Positions 37,481 to 50,285 of a stretch of DNA of 64,000 bases are shown here, piece by piece. The position numbers and the translations under genes were made by a program. Source of the stretch: Epiperipatus broadwayi. Taxonomy: Eukaryota; Onychophora; Udeonychophora; Euonychophora; Peripatidae. The notes under the pieces were generated by a model, which saw nothing but the letters and a program-made list of their open reading frames with translations, had not been told where the DNA came from and made no database searches. The stretch covers positions 124,001 to 188,000 of the forward strand of contig JAQFVV010013078.1 in the NCBI GenBank assembly GCA_028023455.1, written 5' to 3'. Within the stretch, counting starts at the first letter, position 1, and each line of letters starts with the position of its first letter.

Positions 37481-39199
37481 TACATATATAATGATCAGAT
37501 GTACATACGTATGTCACAAAAGAAAAACAATACTAAGTGGTTTTATTTATAGTGAATGAAAGATAACAGAAATTTTTATTATTGACATTAAAATAATTCA
37601 CACAATGTTTTATTAATCATGTCGCAGGCTATTTTCACTGCAACCGGATAGACATATATGAAAGATCCATTGATCATAATGATAAGAACAGACACAATTT
37701 TACGTTATAATTTCTTCTTTAAAATATTCCAGCCAATGGAATTGTTATGTAAAAGAAATCAAGAGAGAGAAACATGATTCATTAACTCTGTGGTTGGAGA
37801 ACATAGAAATAGATAGGTGGTAAAACTCAACTAAACACTTTGGACAGGTTTAAATCACAGCCCTACTTATGATTTAAGAAGAATGATAAAGTGACCCCAG
37901 CAGGAATTTCCAGCCATAATTGAAACATTTCTATGAGATTTTGAGAAAGATTTCCTAATAAATATAAATATACAAGTCCATGCACAAAGGCAAGAGCATA
38001 TAGTGGGCTGTGAGGCTCGAGACATAACAGTTACCAAGAGGTTAACACAAGACTGGATAGCTCTCCATCTCTAAACTAGGTTAGAGAGAAAAATGGAACC
38101 CATTCGCTAAATGCGTGACCCGGATTCAGGATCGGAGTTTTTGTTGCTTATGTCCAGTTACGTACATTGAAAGGACTGAGATCAACATGAGATCCAGAAC
38201 AATTTATTTGTTTTTCAGAAGGTCCAAATGTAGATATGTTAACCTAAGCAAACTTGGCAAACGAAGCACTGTAATATACGCTGAGCGGCCCAGTAGATCA
38301 CCCGAGGCATAATGCCATATAAATACAGTCAATGACCTTTAAATTTAAAAAAGAAACCCTCTGCAAAATTTATATATTAAGAGAGCTCAACTATCACTGA
38401 AAATCTGCAGAAAAATAGTAACTTCCCTTTTATAAAATTCAGATCACTAAAACAAGAGGGCGGATATTTTATTGATTTAGTTGAAGTTTAACCAACACAC
38501 CCCAGAGTCAATGCTATTTAATAATTTTTAATACATATTGTCAAAATGTACTCTCTATTAGTACTAAAGTATAAATGCGAACGTTTTATTTCATGCTCTT
38601 TAAAATATAACTTTAAGTTTGTAACCCTTCATTGACTAAAATATACAGGCATTTGATAAGGATCTTTCTTTTATATATATATATAAAAACAAAAAAACAA
38701 AAAAATAAAGACTTATAAATCCAATAAATAATGTAATATTTCAACCAGAGGACTGGTTTTCATCAGAAAGAAAAAAATACACAGTAAAATGGCGATAATA
38801 TATATATAAAACTAAGTTAAATTTTGGAAAGTTTTATAATAGAATATCTAGCAATTTAAATCTTGATTTTAAAATAGAGTTTTGCACTTTCTATGATTTG
38901 CTTCCTTTTCTTTCTAAATAAATATTTATATAAAATAAATAACTTAATTACGAGAGTATAATGGTGGAAAGTTAAATGAAGTATTTTTCAATTAAATTAA
39001 TAAGAACTATGGCCGCCATTATATATAATAACCCCTTCCATTACGATATAAAAAAAAAGAAAAGAAAGCAATTAATGAAATATAATTTGACAAGATACGA
39101 ACACATAGATTAAAAAAAAACATATATATAGAAAAACATAATTCTAGCTAGAGTGAATTTGTAAATTACAAAGAGATTTTTTTGTTAATTTATGGTAAC
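37481..39199. other. Intergenic DNA with a small unassigned open frame
   Basis: Around 37800-38320 composition is more balanced and a 65-codon frame (38115-38312) with four Cys occurs, but I recognise no domain and see no splice context. The rest is AT-rich. Confidence 0.4.
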
Positions 39200-39610
39200 G
39201 TTACCGGTAACTAGATGGGGTGGGTCAAGATGAGTTCATTAGAGGTTTGCTGCAAGTCTTCTCAGTTCTTCAACTTTGTTTTTCCATGTTTGAGGGCAGA
39301 TATTCACAGATACAGGGCAGACACTTTAGTTCTCTGGCTGGCTTACATGATTAGATTTCCAGCCTCAGGAATGGCCCAGGAGAGCAAAGGCAAAGAGGTT
39401 ACCCCTGCATTTTTGCAGAGCAACACATTTCTGGATTTTGTTATTTATATGCTGAAAGAATAGAGTGTAGCTTGAAGTAAGTACAGCAAGCAAGAGTTCG
39501 CTATATTGTCCAATCTTTCAGCAAAATTTCTTCCAACAAAATTCTTAAGATTTCTCTCTGACCTTCAGCACCGGTTACCCGCAACCATAAGACCAAGAAC
39601 AAAAGAAAAG
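39200..39610 (+). other. Unassigned semi-coding block
   Basis: A locally less AT-rich block with an 82-codon open frame at 39215-39463 that continues in broken form for ~140 bp (pieces such as SKYSKQEFAILSNLSAKF and RLPATIRPRTKEK). Composition and decay suggest a transposon-derived pseudogene. I do not recognise the family. Confidence 0.35.
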
Positions 39611-39947
39611 TTCTTTATTTATATCCTTTTTCCCATTATGTTTTTAATCTGCTAATTATTAGCGAATCATGCCCGTTGTTTCAAATTTTCCTGTTATCTA
39701 TTTTTTTTTATTTATCTAATTCAGAAAATGTTTTATTAATTAATTCTCTTTCTTAATGGATTCTATTTAATTAAGAAAATTTTTATCTTATCGAATTCTA
39801 CCAAATATATTTTAAAAATAGTTGCAAATATAATTTTAACTTTCTATATTTTATTTTATTAAATCTTTTCTCTTTAACACAATTCCTTCTTTATTTTAGG
39901 CAACTATTTGAGAAAACGATAAATTTAATTTGAAAAAGAAACATACA

Positions 39948-39990
39948 TTCACTGTGGTTGGACTTAGGGTCTTAGTTAGTCCACAGTGAA
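39948..39990. repeat. Short inverted repeat
   Basis: TTCACTGTGG...TTGGAC and GTCCACAGTGAA flank an ~18-bp centre; a small hairpin of unknown role. Confidence 0.5.
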
Positions 39991-40021
39991 CGGTGAAGCC
40001 AGCATATATATATTTATATAT

Positions 40022-40188
40022 AAAATATACAAACCATTATACAATTACAAATATCCAGTAACACCCTCTGTTTAAACATCTATAACTCAATAATAATAAT
40101 AATAATAGGTTTGCTATTATTGAGATATAGATCTTTAAACAGAGGGTGTTACTGGATATTTGTAATTGTATAATGGTTTGTATATTTT
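40022..40188. mobile_element. MITE-like fold-back element T
   Basis: Arms 40022-40092 and 40117-40188 (~71 bp, nearly perfect) around an ATA-repeat loop. The inner part holds ACACCCTCTGTTTAAA. No coding capacity. The open frame that crosses it on the minus strand is a by-product. Confidence 0.75.
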
Positions 40189-41370
40189 CTATAATTGTTT
40201 CAGTTAGTGTTAACAGTAACTTTCTTTTTATATTTATATGCACAGCTTCAATAGTTAGTATTACGATTATTATTATTATTATTTTTAGACAATTCTTGGT
40301 GAATAAAAACATATTTTAATGTATATAATGGCATTATTTGTAAAGGCAGACGAGATACTTAGAAATAGCGCTAAAAATGTGTCTAGTTCATCTTCCTTTG
40401 CTTCTTAATATTTTTTTCAATTATTTTTTTTTATACCAAGAAAATATTAATAAGTGATACAAAGTTACCACATAATTATTTCCAATGTGGAAATCATTTG
40501 TTTTCTCTAATTTAGACACAATAAGATTTTTCCTGATACTTTTAGTTAATTCTCTCATTTTAACTTTATTGAAAACTTTAACTTTTGTGGGAAGCAATAA
40601 ATTTTTAAATGCAGAAAGTTTTTAACTAGATAGAAGGCATAGAACAATATATCTTACCAAAAGGTTCAGAAATGCATTATATGATTAGAGTTTTCCTTTG
40701 ATTATATATTTATTTCTGCAAAATTAAAACAAAAGTTGCTAAATTTCAGCACTGTTCTCTCCTTGAAATACTGATGGCAGAAGATTTCTCAAGAAAAAAA
40801 TGATTTTGATTATGAAATTGGTCATTCTTTTGGACTTTAGCGACCTCTTCCAGAAAAAAAAAATCATTTGATTATAACATAAACAAAAGAAAAGAAAAAC
40901 TTATTACAATCATATAGTTTTCAGTATTATTTAAATGGATTACAAAGTAATTTGACAATGAAAATAATAAATACATTTAATTAACAATAATTATCAGTGA
41001 TTTCAATTCTTCATAAATTATTTTCTACAAATGGATTTACCAGAAGTTACTGCTCTTTATGATAAGACATTTATCTTTTCTTTTCTTCTCTACCCATCTA
41101 AAAATTAACTACTGTTTATGATATTTGTTTTATATTATATTAATTTGCTCTAACAATCAATATCTTAATTAAATTATTCATGTTCTTTTACAAACATGAT
41201 ATTGCATTAGGGAATATATATTACTCACCCACACAAACCATGTTTAGGTGATGAATAGCACACTTTATTAACCAATTATTACTATTATTATTTTATCTTT
41301 TTATTTTTCTTAAAGAATAGCATTGATTTTATGCAGAAATAATGCTAAATAAAACCAAGTGCCAAAAACA
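40189..41370. other. AT-rich intergenic DNA
   Basis: No gene or element recognised. Confidence 0.5.
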
Positions 41371-41376
41371 CTGGGA

Positions 41377-41412
<36 letters not shown>

Positions 41413-41422
41413 TCCCAGTAAC

Positions 41423-41456
<34 letters not shown>

Positions 41457-41460
41457 GTTA
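41371..41460. repeat. Two adjacent TA-centred perfect palindromes
   Basis: CTGGGATAC-(TA)n-GTATCCCAG at 41371-41418 is followed at once by TAACATTA-(TA)n-TAATGTTA at 41419-41460. Each microsatellite sits inside unique-sequence arms that are exact inverted copies. Confidence 0.9.
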
Positions 41461-42789
41461 CCAGCAGTTAATATTATATAATACATTGAGATTAATACTC
41501 CAACTCTGGTCTATTGAGTAAATGAAATACACTCAATCCAAAGCACAAGATAAAACTTTTTATATTTTTTTTTGATATGTACAATGAAAGTTATTTGTGG
41601 TTGATATTATCTATTTTAAAGTAAAGTTAAAATTGGAAAGAATAAAAACACATATAGATTGTTAATCCAGATAAACCAAAAGAAAAAAAAAATCTAAATG
41701 CAAGTGATCAACATAATGTTCTTATAATGATAATTAAATATGGCTCCAAAGGAATTTAAGGAAAGATAACTTTGGAGCTAAAAAGTAAAAAGGAATGGAC
41801 AAGATTGTCAACTTGTAAGAAAACAAAAGATGAAAAAATAATATGCGCAGAGATTTCAAATTGGTTGGGGTATTAAAAAAGTGAAGAAGCTTAGAGAAGG
41901 ATCTTTTTCTTAGTTATTCTGGCTGTTTCTTGTGTGCTGCATAGAGCAAAAGGACAAGAGAGGCTAATTACAATTGCATTTTTTTCAAAGCCATAATAAA
42001 ATGCTTTTACCCAGAACTACTATGCTGAACCCAGTCATCATGTGTGAATAGATTCCAAAGCATTCACCAACACCTCTTGCAAAAGGCACCAAGAGCTTCA
42101 AGTCTAGCCTTACCTTAGTATGGATCAAAAACATGAAAATGTTACCAGAATGAAGTCAAAGGTAATTCCTATGAAGCCCTTTTTAAATAGACTATGAATA
42201 GTCTAAAAATCAATAATCTACATTAACCCAATGAACTTACCGGTAAGTTATTAGCCATATCATAATTCATGACTGAGTCAATATGTTTGCAAATTAAACT
42301 TAAATGAAAACAAGGAGAGACATTTGCTGCTTTATTCTTTAAAGTGATCTGTTTGAATTAATTAATTAATATTGTTACCTGATTATGACTATGTTATTTC
42401 CAGTTTTATAAATAATTTGTAATAAGCATTTAAATATTTAAAATGTCTTAAAACTTTTACCATTAAAATAAATATTTCATTGTATGTTCTTAATTTTAGT
42501 TTCTTAGATTTACTGTTAAATAATTGTTTGAGAAATGTATAAATTACTTATGCCAATATGCATGTTTAAATCCTGGGAAAATTTCATATATCAGATTAAT
42601 TAAATGATGAGAAAATGTAATCCCGATCTTACTTTTAGTTATTTGTTTTGAATGCACAATGCGATGTGATGGGATCAGGGGTCTATAGCCCTGGAATTCT
42701 TTTAAATAAATAAAAAACTGATTCTGCTGGCAGTTTGAATTGTAATCCAATATTAGGCCAGTTAATCAGGAAATATAACTATTTGTATT
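41461..42789. other. AT-rich intergenic DNA
   Basis: No gene or element recognised. Confidence 0.5.
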
Positions 42790-42869
42790 TTTATATTGGA
42801 TTATTTCCATCATGTGTGTTGAATGTCTTTAGAAAAGTTTTTAACTTTATTTAAATATTCCAAATGCAT

Positions 42870-43040
42870 TCAACTGTAAGTAATATCACATCAAACAGGT
42901 TTGTACATGTGCTAACTGTTAATAATATCACAGCTAACAAGTTAATATATGCAACAACTGTTAGTAATGTCACAGCAAACATGTTAGTATGTGCCCTAAC
43001 TGTTAGTAATATCATAGCAAACAGGTTAGTATATGCACAA
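42870..43040 (-). repeat. ~42-bp tandem repeat array
   Basis: Four units of AACTGTTAGTAATATCACAG followed by CAAACAGGTTAGTATATGCA (with variations), read on the plus strand. The open frame through them (42864-43097) simply translates the repeat. The same array in poorer form is at about 45135-45245 in the right copy. Confidence 0.85.
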
Positions 43041-43104
43041 TGTTTTGAGAGGTATTATTCTCCCCTCTTCTTCAGGTGTTTCTGGCCTTACCAGTGAAAG
43101 TACT

Positions 43105-43193
43105 AGCAAGGGATTTGAACCTGGGTCCTTATATTCTTGATTATTGAACTTTTTTTAAGATAATGCTCTAACCAACTGAGTCATCCTGTCAAA
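43105..43193 (-). repeat. tRNA-like module in Penelope-like element (left copy)
   Basis: On the minus strand: A-box-like TGACTCAGTTGGTTAGAG, an ~50-base middle, and a B box GGTTCAAATCC within GGACCCAGGTTCAAATCCC. Spacing matches a tRNA, and the start (GACAGGATGACTCAG) resembles a tRNA 5' half. The middle contains an A/T-run instead of a normal anticodon arm, so it is tRNA-derived, not a functional tRNA gene. Confidence 0.65.
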
Positions 43194-44588
43194 GGCAACA
43201 GTCAGTAGAAATTTCATATACTTATCTATGTGGTTCCTCCTGATTTCTCCACTTTTTCCTAAGAGCAAAGTTGATTAGCAGTTTCCATACATTATGTATA
43301 GTCACACTAGTTGGCTTATGGGATTTTTTGCCATTGTCATGTGAGCAGCTTTTTAAAATTTTCTACTTTGTACCTTTTCTTCTCTATCCAATATTTTTGT
43401 ATTTTCACAATCGAACATATGTTCATTGGGACATACATGGGCTGCTATCTTAGATACATCTGTTTTCTCTCTTCTAATCATCAGTTATGTTCTTGCAAGT
43501 ACTTTTTAATGAAATGACTGGTCCTACCAATATTTATTCTTCCACATTCACATGGTATTTCATAGATGCAGCCTTTTTTTTTAGCATTTCAAGTTTAGGC
43601 TTTGTAGATGTTAGAATTCCTCAAAGTGTGGTATGGCTCTGGAAAGCTGTTCTGATGTTGTATTGATTGCATATTTTCCTTAATTTGTCTCTATTTTTAG
43701 TATGTATGGGTACACTACAGTACCAAAATGGTCTTTTCTCTTGATGGTTCTTTTTGTTGTCTATTTAACATTTTCTTAATAACAGCTGATGGATAATCAT
43801 TTTTCATAAGAATTTGTTCTATATAGGTCTTTTCTTTTGCCAAATCACTACTTTATGAATGAACTTTTTCTGCTTTATTTCACAGTGATAGTATAACTTC
43901 ATGTTTTGTGTTTCTGGTGTGATTGGATGTATAGGCTAGGTATTTTTCTGTATTGTAGGTTTTCAGTAAGCCATGAGGTAGTCTTGTCACAAGAACATTT
44001 AAGAATGCCAATTTTTGTTCTTATTCTGATTCTATTATGAATTTAAATGAATGGAGTATGTTGTTGATGTCTGTCCAGAAAGTTTGTAGCAATACTTCAC
44101 CATGTGGCACCCCCTTTAATTAAATTCACAATAGAATCAGAATAAGAACAAAAATTGGCATCGTTAGATGTTCTTGTGACAAGACTGCCTCATGGCAAAA
44201 TCAAAACTACAGTTTACCAAAACCTACACATACAAAATAATACCTAGCCTATACATTCAATAACACAGAAACACAAAACATGGAGTTATACTATCACTGT
44301 GGAATAGAGCAAAAGAAGTTTGTTCAGAAACCAGCAATTTGGAAAAAGAAAATATCTATATAGAACAAACTCTTATGAAAAATGGTTATCCATCAGCTGT
44401 TATTAAGAAAACATTAAATAGACAACAAGAAAAACCATCAAGGGAAAAGACAATTATTGGTGCTATAGTGTACCCATACATTCCAAAAATAGAAGACAAA
44501 TTAAGGAAAATCTGCAATCAATACACCAGAACAGCTTTCCAAAGCCATGCCACACTTTGAGGAATTCTAACATCTACAAAGCCTAAAA

Positions 44589-44840
44589 ATGCTGAAAAAA
44601 AGAAACTGCCACTATGAAATACTATGTGAATATGGAAGAACATATATTGGTGAGACCAGCCATCCCATTAAAAAGCACTTGCAAAAACGTAAACTGATGA
44701 TTAGAAGAGAGAAAACAGATGTGTTTAAGGTAGCAGACCATGTATGTATCAATAAACATATGTTCGATTGGAAAAATACAAAAATATTGATAGAGAAGAA
44801 AAGGTACAAAGAAGAAAATTTAAAGAAGCTGCTCACATGA
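44589..44840 (+). pseudogene. GIY-YIG endonuclease domain of Penelope-like element
   Basis: An 83-codon open frame with CEYGRTYIGETSHPIKKHLQKRK, the GIY-YIG signature in which RTYIGET provides the YIG half, followed by ADHVCINKHMFDWKNTKIL, the usual A-x-H...H-x-F-x-W region of Penelope-type nucleases. In these elements the domain nicks target DNA for insertion. The preceding frame (44339-44560) supplies the VYPYIPKIEDKLRKICNQY linker in another frame. The domain is cut off at 44840 by a frame change; the text resumes as IPISQPSVTIHNVW-like residues. Confidence 0.85.
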
Positions 44841-44980
44841 CAATGACAAAAATCCCATAAGCCAACCTAGTGTGACTATACATAATGTATGGGAACCACT
44901 AATCAACTTTGCTCTTAGAGAAAAGTGGAGAAATCAGGTCTCATAGATATGTATATGAAAATTGTACTGACAGTTGCCTT

Positions 44981-45066
44981 TGGCAGGATGGCTCAGTTGG
45001 TTAGAGCATTACCTTAAAAAAATTGAATAATCAAGAATCTAAGGACCCAGGTTTGAATACCATGCT
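44981..45066 (+). repeat. tRNA-like module in Penelope-like element (right copy)
   Basis: Same module on the plus strand: TGGCTCAGTTGG (44989-45000) as A box and GGTTTGAATAC (45050-45060) as B box. It lies at the same place relative to the nuclease end as in the left copy, so it was present before the copies were joined. Confidence 0.65.
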
Positions 45067-45320
45067 AGTACTGTCACTGGTCAGGCCAGAAATACCTGAA
45101 GAAGAGGAAAGAATAATAGCTCTTGAAACCTGTTTGCTGTGATATTACTAACAGTTGGTGCATATACTAACATGTTTTATATGATATTACTAACAGTTGG
45201 TGAATATACTAACCTATTTAATGTGCTATTACTAACAGTTGAATATATTTAGAATATTTAAATAAAATTAAATTTTTCTAAAGACATTGATGATGGAAAT
45301 AGTCCCATATAAAAATACAA

Positions 45321-46551
45321 CTAGAACACCATCATCATAAACCTTCAGGAAAACACTAAATATAACTATGTTCTCAAAATATCCAAATTCATACCTGAAA
45401 GAAATATTTTTCTTTTAATAGTTTGATTAACTAACACATTATAGTGTGTAAAATAGGACCTACTGGAAAATGGTACAACATATATGTATATAAACAATAA
45501 ATTATGAGATTATTTCTATGTAAATAATTCAAAAATATGTTTTGCAGTAAAATTGCTAAAGAAACTATCAATCACAACTGATAATTCCAGAGTTATTTCA
45601 CTTTTATTCTAATATCCAATAATAGCCTTTTTTGCTGTTAATTTAATTAAAACTAAAAAGTCTAATTTTATTTCTAGTCCAAGATGTTATATGGATTTAA
45701 ACCAAATAGTTATTTTTATAAGTATGAAGACTTAAAAGACACATCTAAATTCTAATGTGAAAATATGTTTGTTATTTAATGAGTGAGTAATTATTGCACC
45801 AGACTTGATGAATGTTGTGTGATTTTTTTTCTTTTTCAGTGAAAAAATACATAGGCTAAGATTTTGGCTTTATGATAATTAATTTTAAAAACTTTGATAA
45901 TTTGGAATAACTGCATTAAAATTGTAAACTTTTTAAAATGACTTCATAAAAAGGCAAAAGAGTGCAGCACTGATTAAAAGATTACAATTGTTAGAAAACA
46001 TTTGAAATAAGTATGTGGCAATGTATTGAAATACATACTACAGAAAAGGAGAGAATTATAGATTTTGCTAAAGCATGGTAAAATTGATTTTGTAAATATA
46101 TTTTAAATTAATTAAATTTTATTTGATTATATATTTAATTTTTCAACTTGCAACTGAAATGTTAACAATATAACATGATGTTAAAATTTAATAGCTATTT
46201 TTAAAAAATAGTTTATCACATGAGAAATATATTTAAACTAAAATCCTAAAAAATGATCAAATTCATTAGTATAACTGATTATAAAAAGCTATATTTTTTG
46301 CAATACTGCTGTTAATAATTCACGTATTTTAATTTAATGTAAATAATACATAAATAAGCCGTGAAAACACCTACATATTGTGTTATATTCTTTTATTCTA
46401 CTTGCATGAGCAAAGCCATGGGTATATATATATATATATATATATATTTGAGACTCCTGTTTGTATATTATTATTTATGTAAATATATTTTAATTATCAC
46501 TCTTGTAAACTTTTATTTTTAACATTATTCTAATAACATGGGCAAAGGAAT

Positions 46552-46585
<34 letters not shown>

Positions 46586-46598
46586 ATATATATATATC

Positions 46599-46639
<41 letters not shown>

Positions 46640-47566
46640 TATATAATAAATGTTAGCAGAGCATTATATATAGTGATATCTCGATTATGTTTTATAAATT
46701 ACAACTCTTTTTCCTCTCATATAATTATTATATGGATTATATAGGAATGCAAAAAATATAATAAAATTATTGGTTTTTACTTCACCTTTGAGTGGTAAGT
46801 TTTAAATTGCACTTTACACAAAAAAGTGAAGTTTAATTAAGCAGCTATACATTATTCTGACAAAACTACAATTAATTATACACATAATTATATACCATTA
46901 ATGTGCATGGGTATATATATACACACACACACAAAAGCATCAAAGGCAAACATAGCTGTGATCACTATATAGAAAATATTAAAAATGTCCAGAACTCATG
47001 TCTAACTGCTAATCAAATAAAATATTTACATATATAAAGAGTAAAAGTATATTTTTTTGTAAGTTAGTTTATTTATATTTGACTCCCATATAAGTTATTG
47101 GGTCTTCAAGCAATATGAAACTCACCTTATTTAATTGTCAGATACATAGGTTTCTAGGAAATTTTTAAAGTTGTTTGCATGATAGTTGAAGAAATGTTTG
47201 TTCTTAATATTTTTATATAATAATTCATGCTGTATTTGTTTTAATATTATTATATCTCATAATGACTCTGAACATTCAAAAAGTTTTAAAACTGAAGACT
47301 TAATGATTTTGTCTTAGTAGTATTAAATTAGGCAAGTTTTAATAAAGCTTTGCTTACATGTATAATGAAAAAAAAAATTCTCACAGTTATCACCTGAATT
47401 TGTCTCTGATAAAAGATTTCCCCACTTCAAGCAAAGAGAGACTCATTTTATTTGATTGATAGTAAGACACTTGAATTTTTATGAAATTTTAATGTAAATT
47501 TATGTGCAGCAAAAGAAATTTTCACTCTCAACACATTTACACACACCCACACCCACACCCACACCC

Positions 47567-47598
<32 letters not shown>

Positions 47599-48018
47599 AA
47601 TGAAATATACAAATTATAATGCATACACCTCTACACATACAGAATATATGCTCAAAAATACAACCTATTATACAATCTATATACATGCACAATCATTATA
47701 TAATTTTTCATTTATGTTAGATGACATTTTATGAAATAAAGGAAAAAGAATGTAATAAAATAATTAACAAAAGAAATCTTAAATTAGGACTATACATAAA
47801 GACACAAAATATATTTTAATAAAAGAAAAATCTGAGGCTAATTATATTAAATATAATAAAAAAAAGGTATGAATATACATAAACATTTATACAATTAACA
47901 ATTTGTTATTTAAATGAATAAAAATTATATAAGGTATTGCATTATTATAGATTTATATAATATTCCAAATATATAATATTCCAACTGTTTACATATCTGT
48001 GCATTCACATGAGCACAC

Positions 48019-48052
<34 letters not shown>

Positions 48053-48278
48053 TAAATATGGATCTATATTAATCATAAGTAATAATTCAAATTATAAATA
48101 TAAAAAAAAAATCATTGCTTTTAGTTTGTCAGTATTATTATAGGTGCATAACAAGACTATCATGTTGTTCACTGTCATATAACAAATATAATGGTTATAT
48201 GGGGAAAAAGGAATTCTAATTCTGAAAACAAAATCTAGATGTCACTACCTATAAATATAATGCACTTTCAATATCCAT

Positions 48279-48309
<31 letters not shown>

Positions 48310-50285
48310 ATTATGCTGAGAAGAAGACTAAAACATTGCTGTTTTTTTTAGTGATATGTATTTACATCAAAATAATGGGTTATATTTATTTCAATTATAT
48401 ATATTGTAACCTTATATTTTGGTAAAAAATATAAATAACTTAGTAGAACTAGCAAACATTTGTCTATCTTCTTCCAGATGACTTGATTATCGTGGCTGGC
48501 ATTTGTTATGCTTGTCCTTTGTATTCAAATTTATTGAACAGTAAGATTATATAATTCCATTTTTTTATTATTATTGTGTATATATATATTTTATTGTATT
48601 TTTTTTTCATCTCTTTCTTTCATATATTAGTTTTGCTCTGTTTCCAAACACTAAGTCAGATAAACAGTGCTTAACCTAAAGGTGAAAATCAACATCATAT
48701 TACATCAAATATAGTGAGATAAATAAAAAAAACAAATAATTATTATTTGTTTTTCTTTTTAAATAATCCTAAAGATTATTTTGGTTTAATTGAAGAATTT
48801 GTTTAATTTCTTTTAAATTAATTTATAGGATACAATAAGATAAATGCATTTTTTTCTTTTCATTTTCATTTTTTTAAACAGATATGCAAATGAGAAGAAA
48901 TTTAATTGGCTAAAAAAAGATAGAACTGCAAAGAGATTTTTTTTTGAGAACTACTGTAATGACAGCAAGAATATAATAAAAATTAAAAATTTATTTTCAT
49001 TTTCTTTTACTGTTAAACATATAATGAAAATGACAACTTCTCTTTTAAAAAAGGAGAAAATGTAAAGATAAAGAAGGAAGTTACATTAAAACTCTTAAAT
49101 AATTTAAGTTGCAATATTGTCAAGCGTGAATAGCAAAATGTATAGATAAATCCTAATAAATCTGTTTGAGTCCACCAACTGTGTGTCTAGCTGCTGATAA
49201 TCTTCCACAAGGTCTACAACTGAAATGCATAGGAATTATTGTTAACCATGACAACAAGAATAGCAGCTGTAAAAGGTCAGTCCATTTGAAATTTCATATT
49301 GTTTACAGACTATGTTTAGCCTTGAATAAAGTTTTACCTTCAAAACATTAACACCCATGGTAGTGTTGTGAATGTGCAGAATGAAGTACTGTATATAACT
49401 ATGGATAAATTTTGCTTTCATGAACTTTAACACATATGGGAGAGTTATATATGTGTTGAATGGAAAGCAGTATTTAATCCTTTTGTGTATTATTGTCTGG
49501 ATGATGAAGAATTAATTATGATTTCCCTCTGAACTTATATTAGAAACAACATTGCAAGTTACCTTCTTGAAATTACAATAGTGTTCAAAGAAATATCAGC
49601 TGACCAAAAATGATTTTTGCTTTTATAGCACTCATGAGATAATTGTTTGCTTTAACAATCATTCTTTCTTTTTGATATTCATAAATCAAAGGTAATAAAA
49701 CATTTCAATTTCAGAAAAATCCCTAAAACAAAACTATGCAATTTCATTAACTTTCGAGGATAATTTGATTTAAATATCTATCCTAACTCTCAAATATCAC
49801 AGATTCCCAGAGAACCTATGTACAAATCAATTAACTTATATGTATTCTTTATAAATGGAGATAAGAAGCATATAATTAACTTTTAAGATATGTTGTTTAA
49901 AAAAAAAGAGAAATATTTAGTTGAATTACATTTGTCATTAAGTGTAAGAAGTGTGCTATTAATTGATTGGCTAATAGCCAATGGATTTAAATAACATGTA
50001 TTTGAACCTAGTGTAGTAATTTAATAAACTTTCATTTTATATTTTATTGTATTTTATGTTATCTTGTAAATATGTAAAGTTCACGGTATATATATAATTT
50101 ATTGTGTAAAATAATTGCTTAATAACTTGGGTTTAGGGGCTGACAAAAGTCAATTTAGGGAACAATGCTTGAGGAAGGGTCTTATGATTTGTACAATGAA
50201 TGTATAACATACTAATATCACATGGCTTAATCCTGTAGGTCTTTTCCGGGTTCTATGCTTATACTCATATTATAATATTAGGTAT
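45321..50285. other. AT-rich intergenic DNA with many microsatellites
   Basis: No gene recognised. Tracts: (TA)n 46421-46446; (TA)n with TATC interruptions 46553-46617 then (GA)n 46618-46640; (TA)/(CA)n 46912-46934; CACACC and (TA)n 47538-47593; (TA)n 48028-48052; (TA)/(TG)n 48278-48310. Short frames here are repeat translations or chance. Confidence 0.6.

Larger units (their letters stand above)
42790..44115 (-). mobile_element. Penelope-like element, 3' half, left copy
   Basis: Minus-strand fragment. Near 44115-43950 it encodes the end of the reverse transcriptase domain (an LAFLNVLVTRLPHGLLKT-like segment); further on come a YPYIPKI..KLRKICNQY-like linker and the degraded GIY-YIG nuclease. 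Downstream of the coding part are a tRNA-like module (43105-43193) and four ~42-bp tandem repeats (42870-43040). It is a near mirror image of the right copy. Penelope-like elements combine reverse transcriptase with GIY-YIG nuclease and are often found as truncated or inverted partial copies. Confidence 0.85.
44116..45320 (+). mobile_element. Penelope-like element, 3' half, right copy
   Basis: Plus-strand mirror of the left copy, with arms matching outward from about 44120. It carries the reverse transcriptase C-terminus (44130-44250), then two open pieces (44339-44560 and 44589-44840) with the linker and GIY-YIG domain, the tRNA-like module (44981-45066) and degenerate ~42-bp repeats to about 45240. 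Both copies point away from the shared centre. Together they form a ~2.5-kb inverted repeat. Confidence 0.88.

Noticed and set aside
42864-43097. 77-codon frame with a repeated VSNITANRLVYA-like unit
   Set aside because: It is the 42-bp tandem repeat in the non-coding 3' region of the Penelope-like element, antisense to the element.
44690-44720. CTGATGA followed by GAAAA within the GIY-YIG reading frame
   Set aside because: It is coding sequence (KLMIRREKT); no stem II pairing, stem III or cleavage site.
44981-45066. Functional tRNA gene
   Set aside because: Good A and B boxes but no proper anticodon arm and no matching acceptor stem; present in two element copies.
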